A stretch of 64,000 nt of DNA from Kingdonia uniflora (taxonomy: Eukaryota > Streptophyta > Magnoliopsida > Ranunculales > Circaeasteraceae), in the NCBI GenBank assembly GCA_014058105.1, contig JACGCM010000846.1:248001-312000 (forward strand), written 5' to 3'. The notes below the pieces were generated by a model. It was not told the origin of the DNA. It worked only from the letters and a program-made list of their open reading frames with translations, and did no database searches. How positions within the stretch are numbered: the stretch's first letter is position 1; each line of letters begins with the position of its first letter. Below, in pieces: positions 1 to 10,515 of this stretch. The position numbers and the translations under genes are program-made.

Positions 1-2197
1 GAATATCTCAGATGATATGGGAAGTCCAACATTATCAGTGCGGTTTCCTTTTGTTATTTGCACTTTTTTTGGCATTCCAACTTACATCAACTACTCTTTA
101 TTGTAGATTCGTTTATATAAATGCTCCACCAGACAAAATGCTCCACCTTCACCGGAATATTTGCACCAAGTGTACCACTTGAAGTGTTGACTGCTCCACT
201 TTGTTTTAGTCTGGTTCTTTAATCCTGGTTTTTCGCTATGTGTAGCTTTGGCGTTGCGTGTGTTTGTTATACTAGTTTCTGTAATCTTGGTAGAGACTAG
301 TTCTTTTGTTTTTAGTTTGGTTTAACACTGAACCATGTTCTTGGCTCTGCTTTCTGCATATATATATCCAACTTCTTGATTCTTACCCAATGCTCTATTG
401 CGATTTTATTTATTTTATTTTTTATGAATTAATTATATTCCTCATGTATTATAACTAGTAATACCCGTGGCTCGCCATGGCAAAAACTTTGCACCTGACC
501 AAATCACGGTGAATACGTCCACATATATTCGGCGCTACCAACTTCTCTTAATAATTTTTAGTGTATCTTATTCATCGTAAAATCACCATTATTTATCTAT
601 AGTAAGGACTAAGTTTCTTATCATGTGAATAATACATTATCAATCATTCGCAATTGTTGCATTTACCCGCCTTCGACAGCTTCAACTAATACATCAAGCC
701 ATCCATACGCAAATGGACTAAGATTCACTACTGTTTCTGAAGGAAATCAAAAACACATACATTGCTTAAGCTTTTTGCATGAATTATGTCAAAATCCATG
801 GTATGAACTCCCAACATATGTTCCTCGGTAACAACTGGGTTGGGTGCAAACTCGAGAACTTTGCATAGTCCCCTCTAAGTCATATGTTTTTTTTCCCGAC
901 ATTTCTCATTCTTTTATTGATCACCTTTTGCTGCAACAAAAACCCCACCATGGATTCAAAGTGCAAACAGCCACAAATTAAGGTAACTGATACAAAATTA
1001 TTTACATGGAAGACTCTTGTGCCATTACTAAATGGCGTTTCCAATTTTTCTATAAATGTTATAGAAAAGACACGAAGATAGTGGTATAATCTTATGAAGT
1101 GCTTAATGTCAACTTCGATGAGAACTTACATACCTTTGATACATTAGGAATTCCATTAATATTTGTACAAAGAACAATATGTTCAAAAAGAAATAAGTAT
1201 ACACCCACACTCCGCTGGGTTTGTGAAGACATCAAGAACATATTATAATTAACAAAAGTACAGGGATCATGCTAGCCACCAATTAAAACACAATTTCCCC
1301 TCAGCAGCATCAATATAACCATTTTAGATAATGAAGAGGCAATGCATACTTGTCCATGCATGAGTTTATCCATTGTAGGTTTACCTCTTCTCGCCAAGTA
1401 GTATTTTGACTTCACATACATAGAAAACGTAATGGCAATATGGGTCACCCCAACAACTGAAGGAAGTAAGCCCCTACATTAATCCTCTTATTTAAATTTG
1501 GGATGTGAGCAGCAATCGTATTACCGAAGCAAAGCCTGGTGGCAGATAGGACTGTTTTAGCACAGAGTCCTGGTTTGACGTTGAAGGAACTGCTTCAACT
1601 AACATCCCATACCAATGTAAAATCGCGCATAAGTACGTCTTTGTCATTTTGATATATTGTATGATATTTCTCGGTATAGAATGGTTTATCAGTGTTTGTC
1701 ATGTATTGGTTAACAACTTGATACATATATAAGCTGACATATCCGATAGATAGTAACATTTAAAGAATATGTACACATGTTAAGATATTTCATTTATGTC
1801 AAACAAATTACTATTGATATCTATACTTCCATGCTTAAATGTGTATATATCATATATTTGATTCCTTTGAGCCAACAAATTCCTAAGGGTTCTTTGCCAA
1901 TGTGCTTGTTAATGTAATGTTGATTTATTTCAACCTATACCAACAAAACCATTTTCAGAGCAAGTAGTGTGGAGTTATGGCAAAGTTTCTTATTAAAAAT
2001 TTTACATAAGCTTTGCAGTCATTGTAACATGGTAGAACACTTGTTTAGTGAATGTAGGGCCATCAAAAATACCTTTAGGGAGAAAGAGAAAGTTGTGCAA
2101 GTCAACCTGTTAAACCTAAGGTGAACACTGAAGTTGAGGTGTAGTTGAAGAGTAGTGGTTTTATGGTGAAAGAGATTCTCAGAAAAATAAACAACTC
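1..2197. other. Intergenic, no gene recognised
   Basis: AT-rich sequence with many stops in all frames. The only suggestive piece is near 2010-2075 on the plus strand, where one frame reads C-x2-C-x4-H-x4-C followed by charged residues. That spacing fits a zinc knuckle of a retroelement or a LINE-type zinc finger, but there is no extended homology around it. The MITE at 2201 sits just downstream. I see no supportable gene. Confidence 0.5.
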
Positions 2198-2200
2198 TAA

Positions 2201-2647
2201 GAGCATCTCCTAAAGTGCCTCACTACCTTGGTTGAAAAAAAAGCCAAATCCAAGGTAGTGAGGCTTTATTTCTTCCAACAGTACCTGACTTAAATTTTTT
2301 AACAGGCGCCCGTTTTTTTTTTTTTTTCACAATTTCAAATTGGGCGGCCGTTTTGAATTTTTTATCTTTTTTAAAAATTGGGCGCCTAAGTCTTAGGCGT
2401 CCGATTTGAATTTTTGTTAAAAAAAACAATTGGGCGCCCAAACCTTAGGCGCCTGTTTAAAAATAGAATAGGCACCCAACACTTTGGTGCCAAATCGCGA
2501 CTTTAAAAACCAAGGTTGAGTCTTGGATTCCAAGACTCAGCCTTGCTTTTGGAGACTCAAATCCAAGGTAGTGAGGCACTGTTGGATGATGAAAATCCTA
2601 GGTGGCACCTTGGATTCCAAGGTAGTGAGGCACTTTAGGAGATTCTC
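2201..2647. mobile_element. PIF/Harbinger-type MITE (447 bp, TAA target duplication)
   Basis: The ends form a near-perfect terminal inverted repeat of about 31 bp. The left end begins GAGCATCTCCTAAAGTGCCT and the right end, read on the minus strand, begins GAGAATCTCCTAAAGTGCCT; both continue to CACTACCTTGG. The element is flanked by TAA at 2198-2200 and 2648-2650. A 3-bp TAA/TTA duplication and a GAGCATCTCC-like terminus are typical of PIF/Harbinger (Tourist-like) elements. The TIR core (CCAAGGTAGTGAGGC) recurs inside at about 2250-2265 and 2560-2577. The middle holds several GGGCGCC-containing palindromes and homopolymer tracts. No transposase is present, so it is non-autonomous. Confidence 0.85.
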
Positions 2648-2997
2648 TAACTATTAAGAATGTTCTCCAAGCTACTCAAATTGGTCAAAAACTCATCTCC
2701 GTCAAAAAGGGAAGGATAAGGAAATTGTGAGAACCCCAAAAACTGATTCCCCATTAATCATGTTCCATGGTTGAGAGTAGATTACTTAGCTGTTAGGCCC
2801 CCAGGTGCTAATAAAACCTTAAGATTCATCCAAGATGACTTTACAAAGGCTATTAATGAGGTTGCTCAAGTTACAGATTTACATAAGTGCCTGGATCTTA
2901 ATCTTGGCTCTGAAGGATCCCTCACAGGTGTATATAACTCTATAAATATTGTTAAAGGCACTACTGCAGGGAGCATGAGTTGCTCATATACCGCCAT

Positions 2998-3425
2998 TGC
3001 TCATAAACCCCAACAACTTCTTTCATGGTTGTATTTTCTCTCCCTAATCTACCCGTGAAATCCCCCATACCGCCATTGCTCCAAATGCCGATCTTTGGCT
3101 GTAATCCTTGTACAGCTCCAACATTGATTTTTGCAAGCTCTTGAAACATGCCTCAATTAATCATCATGTAATCTCTTAAGGCAGCGTAATTACCTCCTAC
3201 TGTATCCAAAAGTGTACGTATATAAACGCCTTGAGCTTCTGCCAAAGCCATTAGTCCTTTCGCTTCTCTTTTCTTCGTAAATAATTCTCCATCCACAGAT
3301 TATTGCTGGGCAAATAGAGCTGCTAATGTTGTTGCTCTCTGTGCCTCTACCTCCTCCTTCTCGTAAAGAACTGCTTTTGAGGCCTTTTGTTTCTGATAAA
3401 TTTCCCAATTTGCTTCTTGTACATA
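2998..3425 (-). pseudogene. Flotillin-like gene fragment (C-terminal part)
   Basis: Read on the minus strand, one frame gives a recognisable stretch of a plant flotillin-like protein. It starts with VQEANWEIYQKQK, continues through the alanine/glutamate-rich coiled coil (YEKEEVEAQRATTLAALFAQQ), then EAQGVYIRTLLDTVGGNYAA and GMFQELAKINVGAVQGLQPK, and ends at the motif containing MKEVVGVY. Two in-frame stops interrupt it: TAA after FAQQ and TGA after DYMMIN. Flotillins are membrane-microdomain scaffold proteins of about 470-480 residues; only about 140 residues of the C-terminal half are here. There is no N-terminal SPFH/band-7 domain nearby. It lies in the same orientation as, and just downstream of, a piece of a carrier gene at 3492-3618. 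A dead, probably captured or transposed, fragment. Confidence 0.85.
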
Positions 3426-3491
3426 TAAGCAAGTAGTAGTTCAGAATCTTCTTAATGATTCGATAAAAGGGAAATCAAATATGCAATTGGC

Positions 3492-3618
3492 AAGTCCTTG
3501 AGTTGCTCATATAGAGTGAAGTACATAGCCCAATTTGGAAGTAGTGCCAGTATAGTTGGTGAAAGGCCTTGATACATTCCTCTCATGCCCTCATTCTTTA
3601 TTATGTTTCTTAAGGCTT
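3492..3618 (-). pseudogene. Mitochondrial-carrier-family exon fragment (NAD+ carrier-like)
   Basis: The minus strand reads continuously as about 42 residues: [20 protein letters not shown], then [20 protein letters not shown]. This is the repeat signature of mitochondrial carrier proteins (a basic helix, NEGxRGxYxGL, then a transmembrane stretch with PNWAxYFTxYEQ). The PNWAxYF wording is characteristic of the plant NAD+/folate carrier group. Only one exon-sized piece is present, and no other carrier repeats are visible on either side. It lies about 70 bases upstream, in the same sense, of the flotillin-like fragment. Those two genes are unrelated in function, so the pair looks like a mosaic of captured or rearranged pieces. 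Family assignment is strong; the substrate subgroup is less certain. Confidence 0.75.
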
Positions 3619-3631
3619 AAAACAATGAGAC

Positions 3632-4240
3632 CACATCCTCGCCCTCCAAATACTGGGTGTAGTTTTCAGTGAAGTCTCAGTTTTATATAATCTTACGCTA
3701 TATTTAAATATAGGATTAGCTAATGTGGTTTAGGCATGTGCAGTGGTGGAGATACTTCAAGCTATCGAAAACAGTAGGCTCTTTTGCAATCGATTTCTTG
3801 GGATGTATTAAATTAAAGTCAGTAAACTTTACGATGATGTGTCATGTGTTATTGAGTCATTCTCTATACGAATATCATTATCATATCATCAAAAGCAATA
3901 TGAGTATATAATAGCTTAATCCTAGAAAGAAGTAGTTGAGTTTTATTACATACATTTTTAGGACTTGAAAACTTTGATATCTTTGTAAAGAGCAAAAGTT
4001 AGCAATGCATGCTAACTAAACTTATAGAGTTTCTTTCAAACAAATGTATAATATATTAGAAGAAAATTAAGAAGATTGAGGCTAATGATGTGGTTGCTCA
4101 AACTATCTCATGATATCGTGTAAATAAATCACAAAAGTCAGAAAAAAGTTACTAGATTCATGTCCTTCAAAGCTGCAACCTCCATACAAAACAAAAAAAG
4201 TTCTTTTCCCATAGGGAATTAATTATGAAAAGCAACTTCC
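3632..4240. other. Intergenic, upstream of the peptide gene
   Basis: AT-rich non-coding sequence leading up to the promoter of the IDA-like gene. No conserved coding frame or repeat was recognised. Confidence 0.5.
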
Positions 4241-4248
4241 TTTATAAA
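4241..4248 (+). promoter_or_regulatory. Putative TATA box of the IDA-like gene
   Basis: TTTATAAA lies 73 bases before the start codon. A transcription start about 30 bases downstream would leave a leader of roughly 45 bases, containing AACAACAACAAT, typical of plant 5' leaders. Inferred from position and sequence only. Confidence 0.5.
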
Positions 4249-4320
4249 CCAACAACTAAGTAGCTCTTGTTAGTATGTTCTCATACCCAAACAACAACAA
4301 TATTGATTTAACAGCTAGCC

Positions 4321-4623
4321 ATGATGAAAGCAAACATTTCTAGAGCTCTGCAGGTAGCTCTAATTATCTTGCTTCTTATTCACCTTTTCAGTTGTAGTAG
4401 TCCTCTGTTATTTCTCAAATATTCTCAAATGAGGACTTCAACAGAAAGAACATATAGCTCCAGAAGATTGCTAGCTGTTTCAGTTTCTCCAGACATTAGG
4501 AATGGCAATTCGAGCAGTGGAAAGAAAGATAATGATCAAACCAAGAAGGTTGTGGAGGCAAGCTTGCGTAAAGTACCACCTAGTGCTCTAAATTCAACTC
4601 ATAATAGAAGATATCTTCTTTAG
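4321..4623 (+). CDS. Secreted peptide precursor, IDA-like (IDL) family
   Basis: A 100-residue intronless precursor. Residues 1-24 form a signal peptide (basic start, then a hydrophobic core LQVALIILLLIHLF, then a small-residue cleavage region SCSS). A variable basic/serine-rich linker follows, and a conserved motif sits at the extreme C-terminus: KVPPSALNSTHN (residues 84-95), then RRYLL. The motif matches the PIP core of INFLORESCENCE DEFICIENT IN ABSCISSION-like peptides (x-[IV]-P-P-S-[AG]-P-S-x-x-H-N). The family's peptides act outside the cell on HAESA-type receptor kinases in abscission, root emergence and stress. Unusual: the usual Pro after Ser-Ala is Leu here. CLE peptides also end in HN and have a VP pair, but they carry a Gly-Pro at the position where this has PSAL and are 12-13 residues, so IDL fits better. 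It starts with two Met codons; I chose the first. Family good, exact subgroup not resolved. Confidence 0.8.
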   Translation: MMKANISRALQVALIILLLIHLFSCSSPLLFLKYSQMRTSTERTYSSRRLLAVSVSPDIRNGNSSSGKKDNDQTKKVVEASLRKVPPSALNSTHNRRYLL

Positions 4624-5425
4624 CACAATGAAGAAGAAGTATTCACAGTTGCAGAGATCTAAAGATCCTAGAGATGTAGTTTCTCATTTTGATGCACTTT
4701 TTACTTTTCTTGTATAGCTATAGTATATTTTTTCTTCTTTTTGAGAGATTTATTTTAGAAAATTTGTACAAAAGAAAGATTTGTATTTGGCTTTATGACT
4801 CTACACATTCAACCAATTAAACATAATACATGGTGATACTTTTTTCCAAGTTTCCTTCATTTTCACAATAAACACTCTCTGCCACCACAGTAAAGAACAG
4901 CCCCAAATCAAAGATCAAGTTTTACCCGTAAAGGGCACCAAGCTATCTCATCTCCTTTGTTTATCCATGGATCACTACTCAAATCAAACACCAAACTAAT
5001 TAAATCAAAACCCCTCAAATACCAAACTAAATCAAAAACCCCAATTTTAACAACAATGTCAACAATAATAACAATATCACTCAAACGTGTTGTTTAATTG
5101 TACCTGAGAGGCAAAATTGAACTGTAACAGTGACATCTCCTTAGCTTTGCTCGATGAAGATATCAAAGGGCTCATCGAGTTTGATGGAGCTGCAAGTAAG
5201 AGCTTTAATCGAGGCTTCTTTGACGCTTTGGGAGAGAGTGGCGAATTAGGAGAAAGGGAGTCGGGATGATTTGTATTGAGGGGGAAAGGTTCTAACACTA
5301 AAGTACCCTTATTCTAGATTTTGTCTAAAGTACCCTTAAAATGTTTACTCCTACCAAGAGAAAAATAGATCTAGGCCGTTAATCTGACTCTATTTAACCA
5401 ATCTCCATAAAAATTTATTTAATCT
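4624..5425. other. 3' flank and intergenic sequence
   Basis: Downstream of the peptide gene there is a T-rich 3' region and then AT-rich sequence. On the minus strand 5095-5295 could be a short first exon: Ser/Lys-rich, ending in CAG followed by GTACAATT, a plausible donor. It begins without a clear ATG in good context and I recognise no family, so it is not called. Confidence 0.4.
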
Positions 5426-5498
5426 CAGCCCCTCTTTATAATTGAGACAATGGCGAATATGTCTTTACAAAAAACGTCGTTGCCTAATGTATAATAGA
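5426..5498 (+). repeat. 73-bp direct repeat, copy 1
   Basis: From CAGCCCC to ATAATAGA this matches the copy at 5961-6033 at equal length. Both contain GAGACAATGGCGAATATGTC or AAGACAATGGCGAATATGTC and end TTGCCTAATGTATAATAGA. Weaker similarity (AAAGTACCC) extends upstream of both, so a roughly 530-bp unit may have been duplicated in tandem. No TG...CA ends or primer site are visible, so these are not LTRs. Confidence 0.8.
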
Positions 5499-5960
5499 CA
5501 AGCCCAGGGAAATTGATCGAGACTGTACTAGCTTGATCTTCACCAAGAAGACTGCCCTTGAATCTATCAACCCTTCTCTGAAATCCTACTTCTGGTATCT
5601 TGATTGCTGGAAATTTACCCACTTCTAGTAAAGAGCTCATATCTAACAATTTTAGCCTCAATAGGCCTGTAAATAATTTCCAAATCGAAGCCCACTAATG
5701 AGAGAGAGATGCGTCAATATTTGAGAGTAATGAGAGAGAGATGCGTTACTTGGAGTATCACGACAAGATCGTCCACACTGAGAGATGGAGATGGAGAGAT
5801 GGAGAGAAGAAGAAGAGCCGGGGTACAAAGAAGAATAGTCAGGGTAAAATGTGTTTGAAGAGAGAGTTAACTACCCAGTTTATGTGTTTTTTCGAAAGTA
5901 CCCCTATGCTAAAGAGTTTAATGAATCTAAGCCATCCATCTCCCTCTTTCCCACAAATCC

Positions 5961-6033
5961 CAGCCCCACTTTATCCCTAAGACAATGGCGAATATGTCTA
6001 TACGAAAAACAATGTTGCCTAATGTATAATAGA
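5961..6033 (+). repeat. 73-bp direct repeat, copy 2
   Basis: Second copy of the unit at 5426-5498, about 535 bases downstream in the same orientation, with roughly ten substitutions. Between the copies lies a short repeat of GAGAGAGATGCGT at about 5701 and 5732. Confidence 0.8.
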
Positions 6034-7006
6034 TTTCAAGAGTGTCACTGAATGGTCTTTAATTTCTTTAGTCACTAAATTTCCTGTGTATTGTTGCTTT
6101 ATATATTTCTGCCAACACTTGCTTTTGTTACCATGTCAGAAACCTGCTTATTATTTTTTACATAGTTGTGGTCCATTTAGATATTGTGATCAGTATGTTA
6201 ATCTCTTTGTAAGATTTGATGTTGTTCCTTTGTGTATTTGTTGAGAATTTATTGATTATTTATTTTTATCTTCTTTGGTGGTGATCTATGAATAAGTGGC
6301 TGTTTGTTTTTCTCTACTCGTCGAGATGTTAAGAGGAAAGTAAGCCAAACTGACTTTGGTGTGTTTGGCCAAATTATGAGAAATAGAAGTTGTATAGGTA
6401 CAATTAAAATGTTGGGAAGTCGAGGAAAGTTTAGACCCAACTTCCATATAAAAAAAAGCTTTCTACCCGTATCATGTAAAGAAGTTGGGAATGGATTACC
6501 AAACACTCACAGACGAGGTACTAAAGTCTCACTTAATAGGAATTACTATCTCTATTAAATGAGTGACTCTTAAAATTGTGATTTTCTCTATAAAGAAATG
6601 AGGTGGTAAAAATTATATTAGGTGGCAGCCACGTGGTATTTTCCTCTCTCTTTTTACAAACAAAAAATTCAAATCACTTATCACTATTACATCAGTCGTC
6701 CTCCTGTCTCACACTCTCTCTGTTATACTCACCCTATCTCTCTTTGTCCACCATTAAAGACAAAATTAGAGGTTTTCAAATTAAATCACTCCTCTTTGTC
6801 CTTGCATATCTCTCGAATAATTTCTTTCTCCATCTCAAAGCTTATCAGTCGCACTGTGATTAGAGGCAAAATTAGGTTTTGAGAGCTCTATAATTACTTG
6901 TTGGTTGATTGGAGAACTGTACTGGACATTAGTTCGTTGGGGTTTTAATTTGGGGCTCCCTTTAATTTGAGGCTTTTTTACAGAGAAGAATCTAGGGTTT
7001 GATGTC
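6034..7006. other. Intergenic; possible hAT-like MITE remnant
   Basis: No gene is recognised. Between about 6300 and 6520 the ends contain GTGTTTGGCCAAA and ACCAAACACTC, the kind of termini seen in plant hAT-type MITEs, but I could not define inverted repeats with a target duplication. CT-rich sequence follows at 6640-6760. Confidence 0.35.
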
Positions 7007-7092
7007 TGTGTCTTGAGCAGTTTGTTGAAGATTGTTGTTGTTTGTGTCTTGAACAGTTTGTTGGAGATTGTTGTTATTTGTGTCTTGAACAA
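7007..7092 (+). repeat. 36-bp tandem repeat, about 2.4 copies
   Basis: The unit begins TGTGTCTTGARCAG and ends GATTGTTGTT. Copies start at 7007, 7043 and 7079 (last one partial), an exact 36-base period. The period is a multiple of three, so the minus strand stays open and gives a repetitive peptide, which I consider fortuitous. Confidence 0.85.
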
Positions 7093-7830
7093 GGGATTTG
7101 TTTGTATATTTCAAGGAATGTTTGTGCTTAATCCCCATTTTATACTCAGTTAGGTTTTGATTTAGAATTGTAATGGGTGCATTTGAAAATAACAAATATT
7201 GGTTCTTTCCCGCGTAAATGGTTTCGTGCTGATATAACGCCTTTTTTTGTTATTGTATATATGCTACCAAAAAACATACAGTAGGGATCCCATTATAGTT
7301 CATAGATACCAATATATGTATGGTTATCTCCCCTTGTCTAATGCATGTTTACAATCCAAAATGAAATGCTCACTACTAGTATGAGGTACAAGACTAATAA
7401 ATTGTCGATGTATATGCATGTTCGATAATTTTAGGGAGTTAATATTGTCGGTACCAGACAATTATGCTTGTGTATCTTGAGACTTGCATATATAATATTG
7501 TCGAGTGATGCATTACCCGACAATAGTATACATTATATTTGTTACCTTTATGTTGAATAGTGGCAAGGTCGACAATTCTTATACAGTCATAATCTTTCCT
7601 ACTAACACTTTCTTACTTGTATATGGTGTGCTTCCATCTACAGGTAAATAATAAAAGAGAAACTGCCTCCAACATCTTCCAATATAAGAAAAAAAGAGTT
7701 GGACAAAGAAGACCCAGAACACCCAAACTTTGAAAACCCGAAAAGAAGGCTGAGAAAAAGAAAAACTGCTCAGAAGAGAATAGTGGTCCCTCCAAACACT
7801 GTTGAATACTTAATTAGCAGTAATTAAAAC
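7093..7830. other. Flank of Tat element I, no gene recognised
   Basis: AT-rich. At 7640-7815 on the plus strand there is a Lys/Arg/Pro-rich open stretch (reads KRRLRKRKTAQKRIVVPP) just after a CTACAG acceptor-like site. It might be a piece of a coding exon next to the retrotransposon insertion, but I recognise no family. Confidence 0.35.
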
Positions 7831-8382
7831 TAGTAATGAGGGTGTTCGCCAATATTTCTAGTAAGGATCGATGATGCAATAATAAGCTTAAACAAACAAG
7901 ATTTTACATAGAAACTCAGTAAAAGCTGAGAAAAATCACGACCTCGAGAAGGGTTTTGATGAAAAATCTAATAAGTTGCTAATTATTACAATTTATTGTG
8001 TGATATGAATATAAGGATAAATGAATAGTAAAGTTGCAGATCCGAATAACTCATTCTCTGCCTGTATTTATAGTAGATACATGCATTTTTACAAAAAGAA
8101 AAATAGTTTTCTATTTCAGGGATAGTGGGCAAACTTCACGGATCTCCAACGGCTCTTTTTGACCAAACATAATGGCTACTTTTAGTATAACAAGAACTGT
8201 GGTTATAGATGCGATATCTTCTCGAATGATGAAATATCTTCAACTAATGTCCGTTGGCCTCTCGTTGGTGAATCTTGGTCGAGAATTGTGGTCGCAAACA
8301 TGGCATCTTCTGGAGTGATGGAATGTCATTGACTAATGTCTGTTGGCCTCTTATTATCGAATCTGGGAAATATGCTACTACA
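7831..8382 (-). repeat. 3' LTR of element I
   Basis: Matches the LTR at 16532-17095 over its length. Its internal edge is TGTAGTAGCATATT (minus strand), directly next to a polypurine tract. It carries a TATA motif on the minus strand (reverse complement of CTGTATTTATAGTAG near 8063-8078). The outer edge has lost the terminal TG...CA consensus, so the left boundary is approximate. Confidence 0.8.
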
Positions 8383-8398
8383 ATCGCCCTATTCTCGA
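8383..8398 (-). other. Polypurine tract of element I
   Basis: On the minus strand this reads TCGAGAATAGGGCGAT, immediately before the LTR start TGTAG. The same arrangement (GAGAATGGGGCGAT then TGTAG) precedes the LTRs at 26092 and 39956. This shows which end is 3' and that all three belong to one family. Confidence 0.75.
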
Positions 8399-9495
8399 TA
8401 CAAGTACTTGTTGTGTTGAGAAGAACATCAGAATGTGAAATAGTTGTCGAATGTTTGTAGAAATCTATGCTATCATTTCTGAGGTAAAAGTCAAATGAAT
8501 CTGATCACTTTGGTTTCCCGTGGAACATTTATTGCAAGACATTGGTTTTCGTAATTTTTGGAAGGTTGGGTTATATATAGATAGAGAAAGAAAGAGTTGT
8601 TATTCGGTAGGTGAATGGTTTAGAAGCTGTGATGGTAAAGTTGTCGCCCCATGCGTGGCATAGCGAGTGGCTGAAGTGTGCGGATGGGAATTTTGGCGAC
8701 TACGAAGAAGTAAACTTTGGTGTTATATCGATGCTGTTGTTTAATCTTGAACCGGTGGATATGATTGTTGGTTGTACCGAGGGAGGAGGAGGTAGAGAGC
8801 GTCAAAATGTAGTTTGTCCACTGGAGTCAGTGTTATTTGTTATTGTAAAAGGCTTTGGAGCTCATCAAATGTTTGGAGAAGTGGCCACTGCTCATATTGA
8901 AGATGACGATTCGAAGGCTGGTAGGGCGTCCTGTATCGCTGGTCGACATAAAAAACTTATTGTAATTTTCTGTTGCTGTCTTTCTATGGGGCGCACGCAG
9001 GCAGTTGGTTTAGAAGTTCCCTGACCTAAGATTTATTGAGTTTCTTAGGATATCAGTGCCTCTTTCGCCGGAGGATATGTAAGATTCTGGTGAAAAAAAG
9101 CACATAGTGTCGAGTCCTTTATGTTGAATTATAGAACGTAAAATGTAGCTTGATGTAATATAATCGAAGGAGAGAATTATCAAATGTAAAATGTAACGGA
9201 GTGCTTTAATAAATAAACTTTGTTTTGATCTTGTGATTTATTTGTAGATGCAAAGATAATTTAGTCGAGTCACTAGTTTGCCGATAAATTTGTGCCGAAC
9301 TTTATGTAAAATTAAGGTCAAAGATTTCGAATTAAAGTTTATTGACTGTGTGGGGCCGAAAATGGTTTCCAAAGATCATTGATTTGACTTGTATGTGTAG
9401 AGTTCTAATGTGAATTGAATGAATGATTTGGCTGTTCGTGTTTGCTGTGTATATATATACCATATGTAAAATGAGGTTTAATTGTAGGAGTAGAG

Positions 9496-10515
9496 ATGGT
9501 AAGGACGAGAGCACAAGTACGGGAGCATGAGCGTTCCAGTCATGTATACGCTAAGTATTGGGAGTTGCTAGATAGGTCATTTGGGAAGAGTTGCGTAAAC
9601 AGGGCTGGGTGCAGTAGAGGTGAAGGAGGCAGCATAAAAGTATAAATTTTATTATAACTTGCAATTCCTGAGTTCTCCTGAGTGCGTCGGCAAGATAAGG
9701 AATTGAGCCAAGGCGTTGTTGAAGAAAGAAGATGATGTTGCTGGTCGAAGAGTTTAAAGAGTGAAATGAGTGTTGTTGTGATGTATTAAATGAAAAAGTT
9801 GTAATGTGGAATAAATAAATGACGTATTTGTACTAGATGTTGTTGTCGATGTATGTGATGAAAATATTTTTGAATATGATGTGAAATATTTGAATGAATG
9901 AAATTGTATGGATATAAAATTGTATGTGTATGGAAATGTTGATATGTCGACCTTCGGGTTGTCGAATAATATTTAAATTTGATTTTTTTGTTAAACTGTT
10001 CCGAGAATATAGGAGATTGTAAATAAGGAAATATGTGTTTAGGTAATGAGAGAATACAAATTGCTAGGTGTTCTCCTATAGGTGATATTGTGAGGTATAA
10101 GGAATTGGATGTACAATTATTGTTTGATTACATAAGAGGTGCTTTGGCAAGGATGGATACATGAGAAGAGTTTAAAAGAGACATTGAAGGGTTGGAGCAA
10201 CAGTGCATGGGTCTGTTGTCTTTGAGAAGACAAAGGATCAAAGAATTCAAGAATAAGCGAATAAGGCGCTATACTCGTGTACTCGAACGGTCGCGAAGTG
10301 GTACGATGAACAGTCTCGTGGAGCCTATAAATAGTCCTGTGATTGGCGACTGTTCACACTTTACAAACTCTAATTTTTTTTCTTCAAGTGCTGATTCTTT
10401 GTGCTCATCTCTTGAATCATTATCAAAGATTGGGAACGAGGAGATAAGTGTGTTGATTGAAAGGGCTAAAGTTGCAAAGCAAAGGGATACCGAGGCAGCA
10501 CAATTCCAAGGTTAG
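9496..10515 (+). pseudogene. Antisense accessory gene of element I (decayed)
   Basis: Runs opposite to gag-pol, between integrase and the 3' LTR. It opens at ATG 9496 with MVRTRAQVREHERSSHVYAK. The better preserved exon at 10185-10515 reads GLEQQCMGLLSLRRQR, followed by a basic stretch (KNKRIRRYTRV) and NSLVEPINSPVIGDC, and ends at an AAG|GTTAG donor-like site. The same blocks occur in the unit at 37307-39735 (GLEQHCKSLFSFRRQR, VRPINTP, GGDC), which shows that selection once held the protein. Function unknown. Extra ORFs in antisense are known in Tat-lineage elements such as Grande and Retand. An open stretch at 8611-9024 is in the corresponding leader, but I cannot align it to anything. Confidence 0.6.

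Noticed and set aside
4570..4611. C-terminal motif as a CLE peptide
   Set aside because: Spacing gives 13 residues from the Arg and lacks the central Gly-Pro; the P-P-S-A-x-x-x-x-H-N pattern fits IDL better.
5426..6033. The 73-bp direct repeats as LTRs of a small element
   Set aside because: No TG...CA ends, primer site, polypurine tract or target duplication.
6603..6882. Two overlapping plus-strand frames rich in Ser/Leu/His
   Set aside because: Translation of a CT-rich tract; overlapping frames both open by composition.
8611..9024. 137-codon plus-strand frame between the 3' LTR and the accessory gene of element I
   Set aside because: No match to the corresponding region of the 39-kb copy could be seen beyond a few residues; kept as leader sequence.
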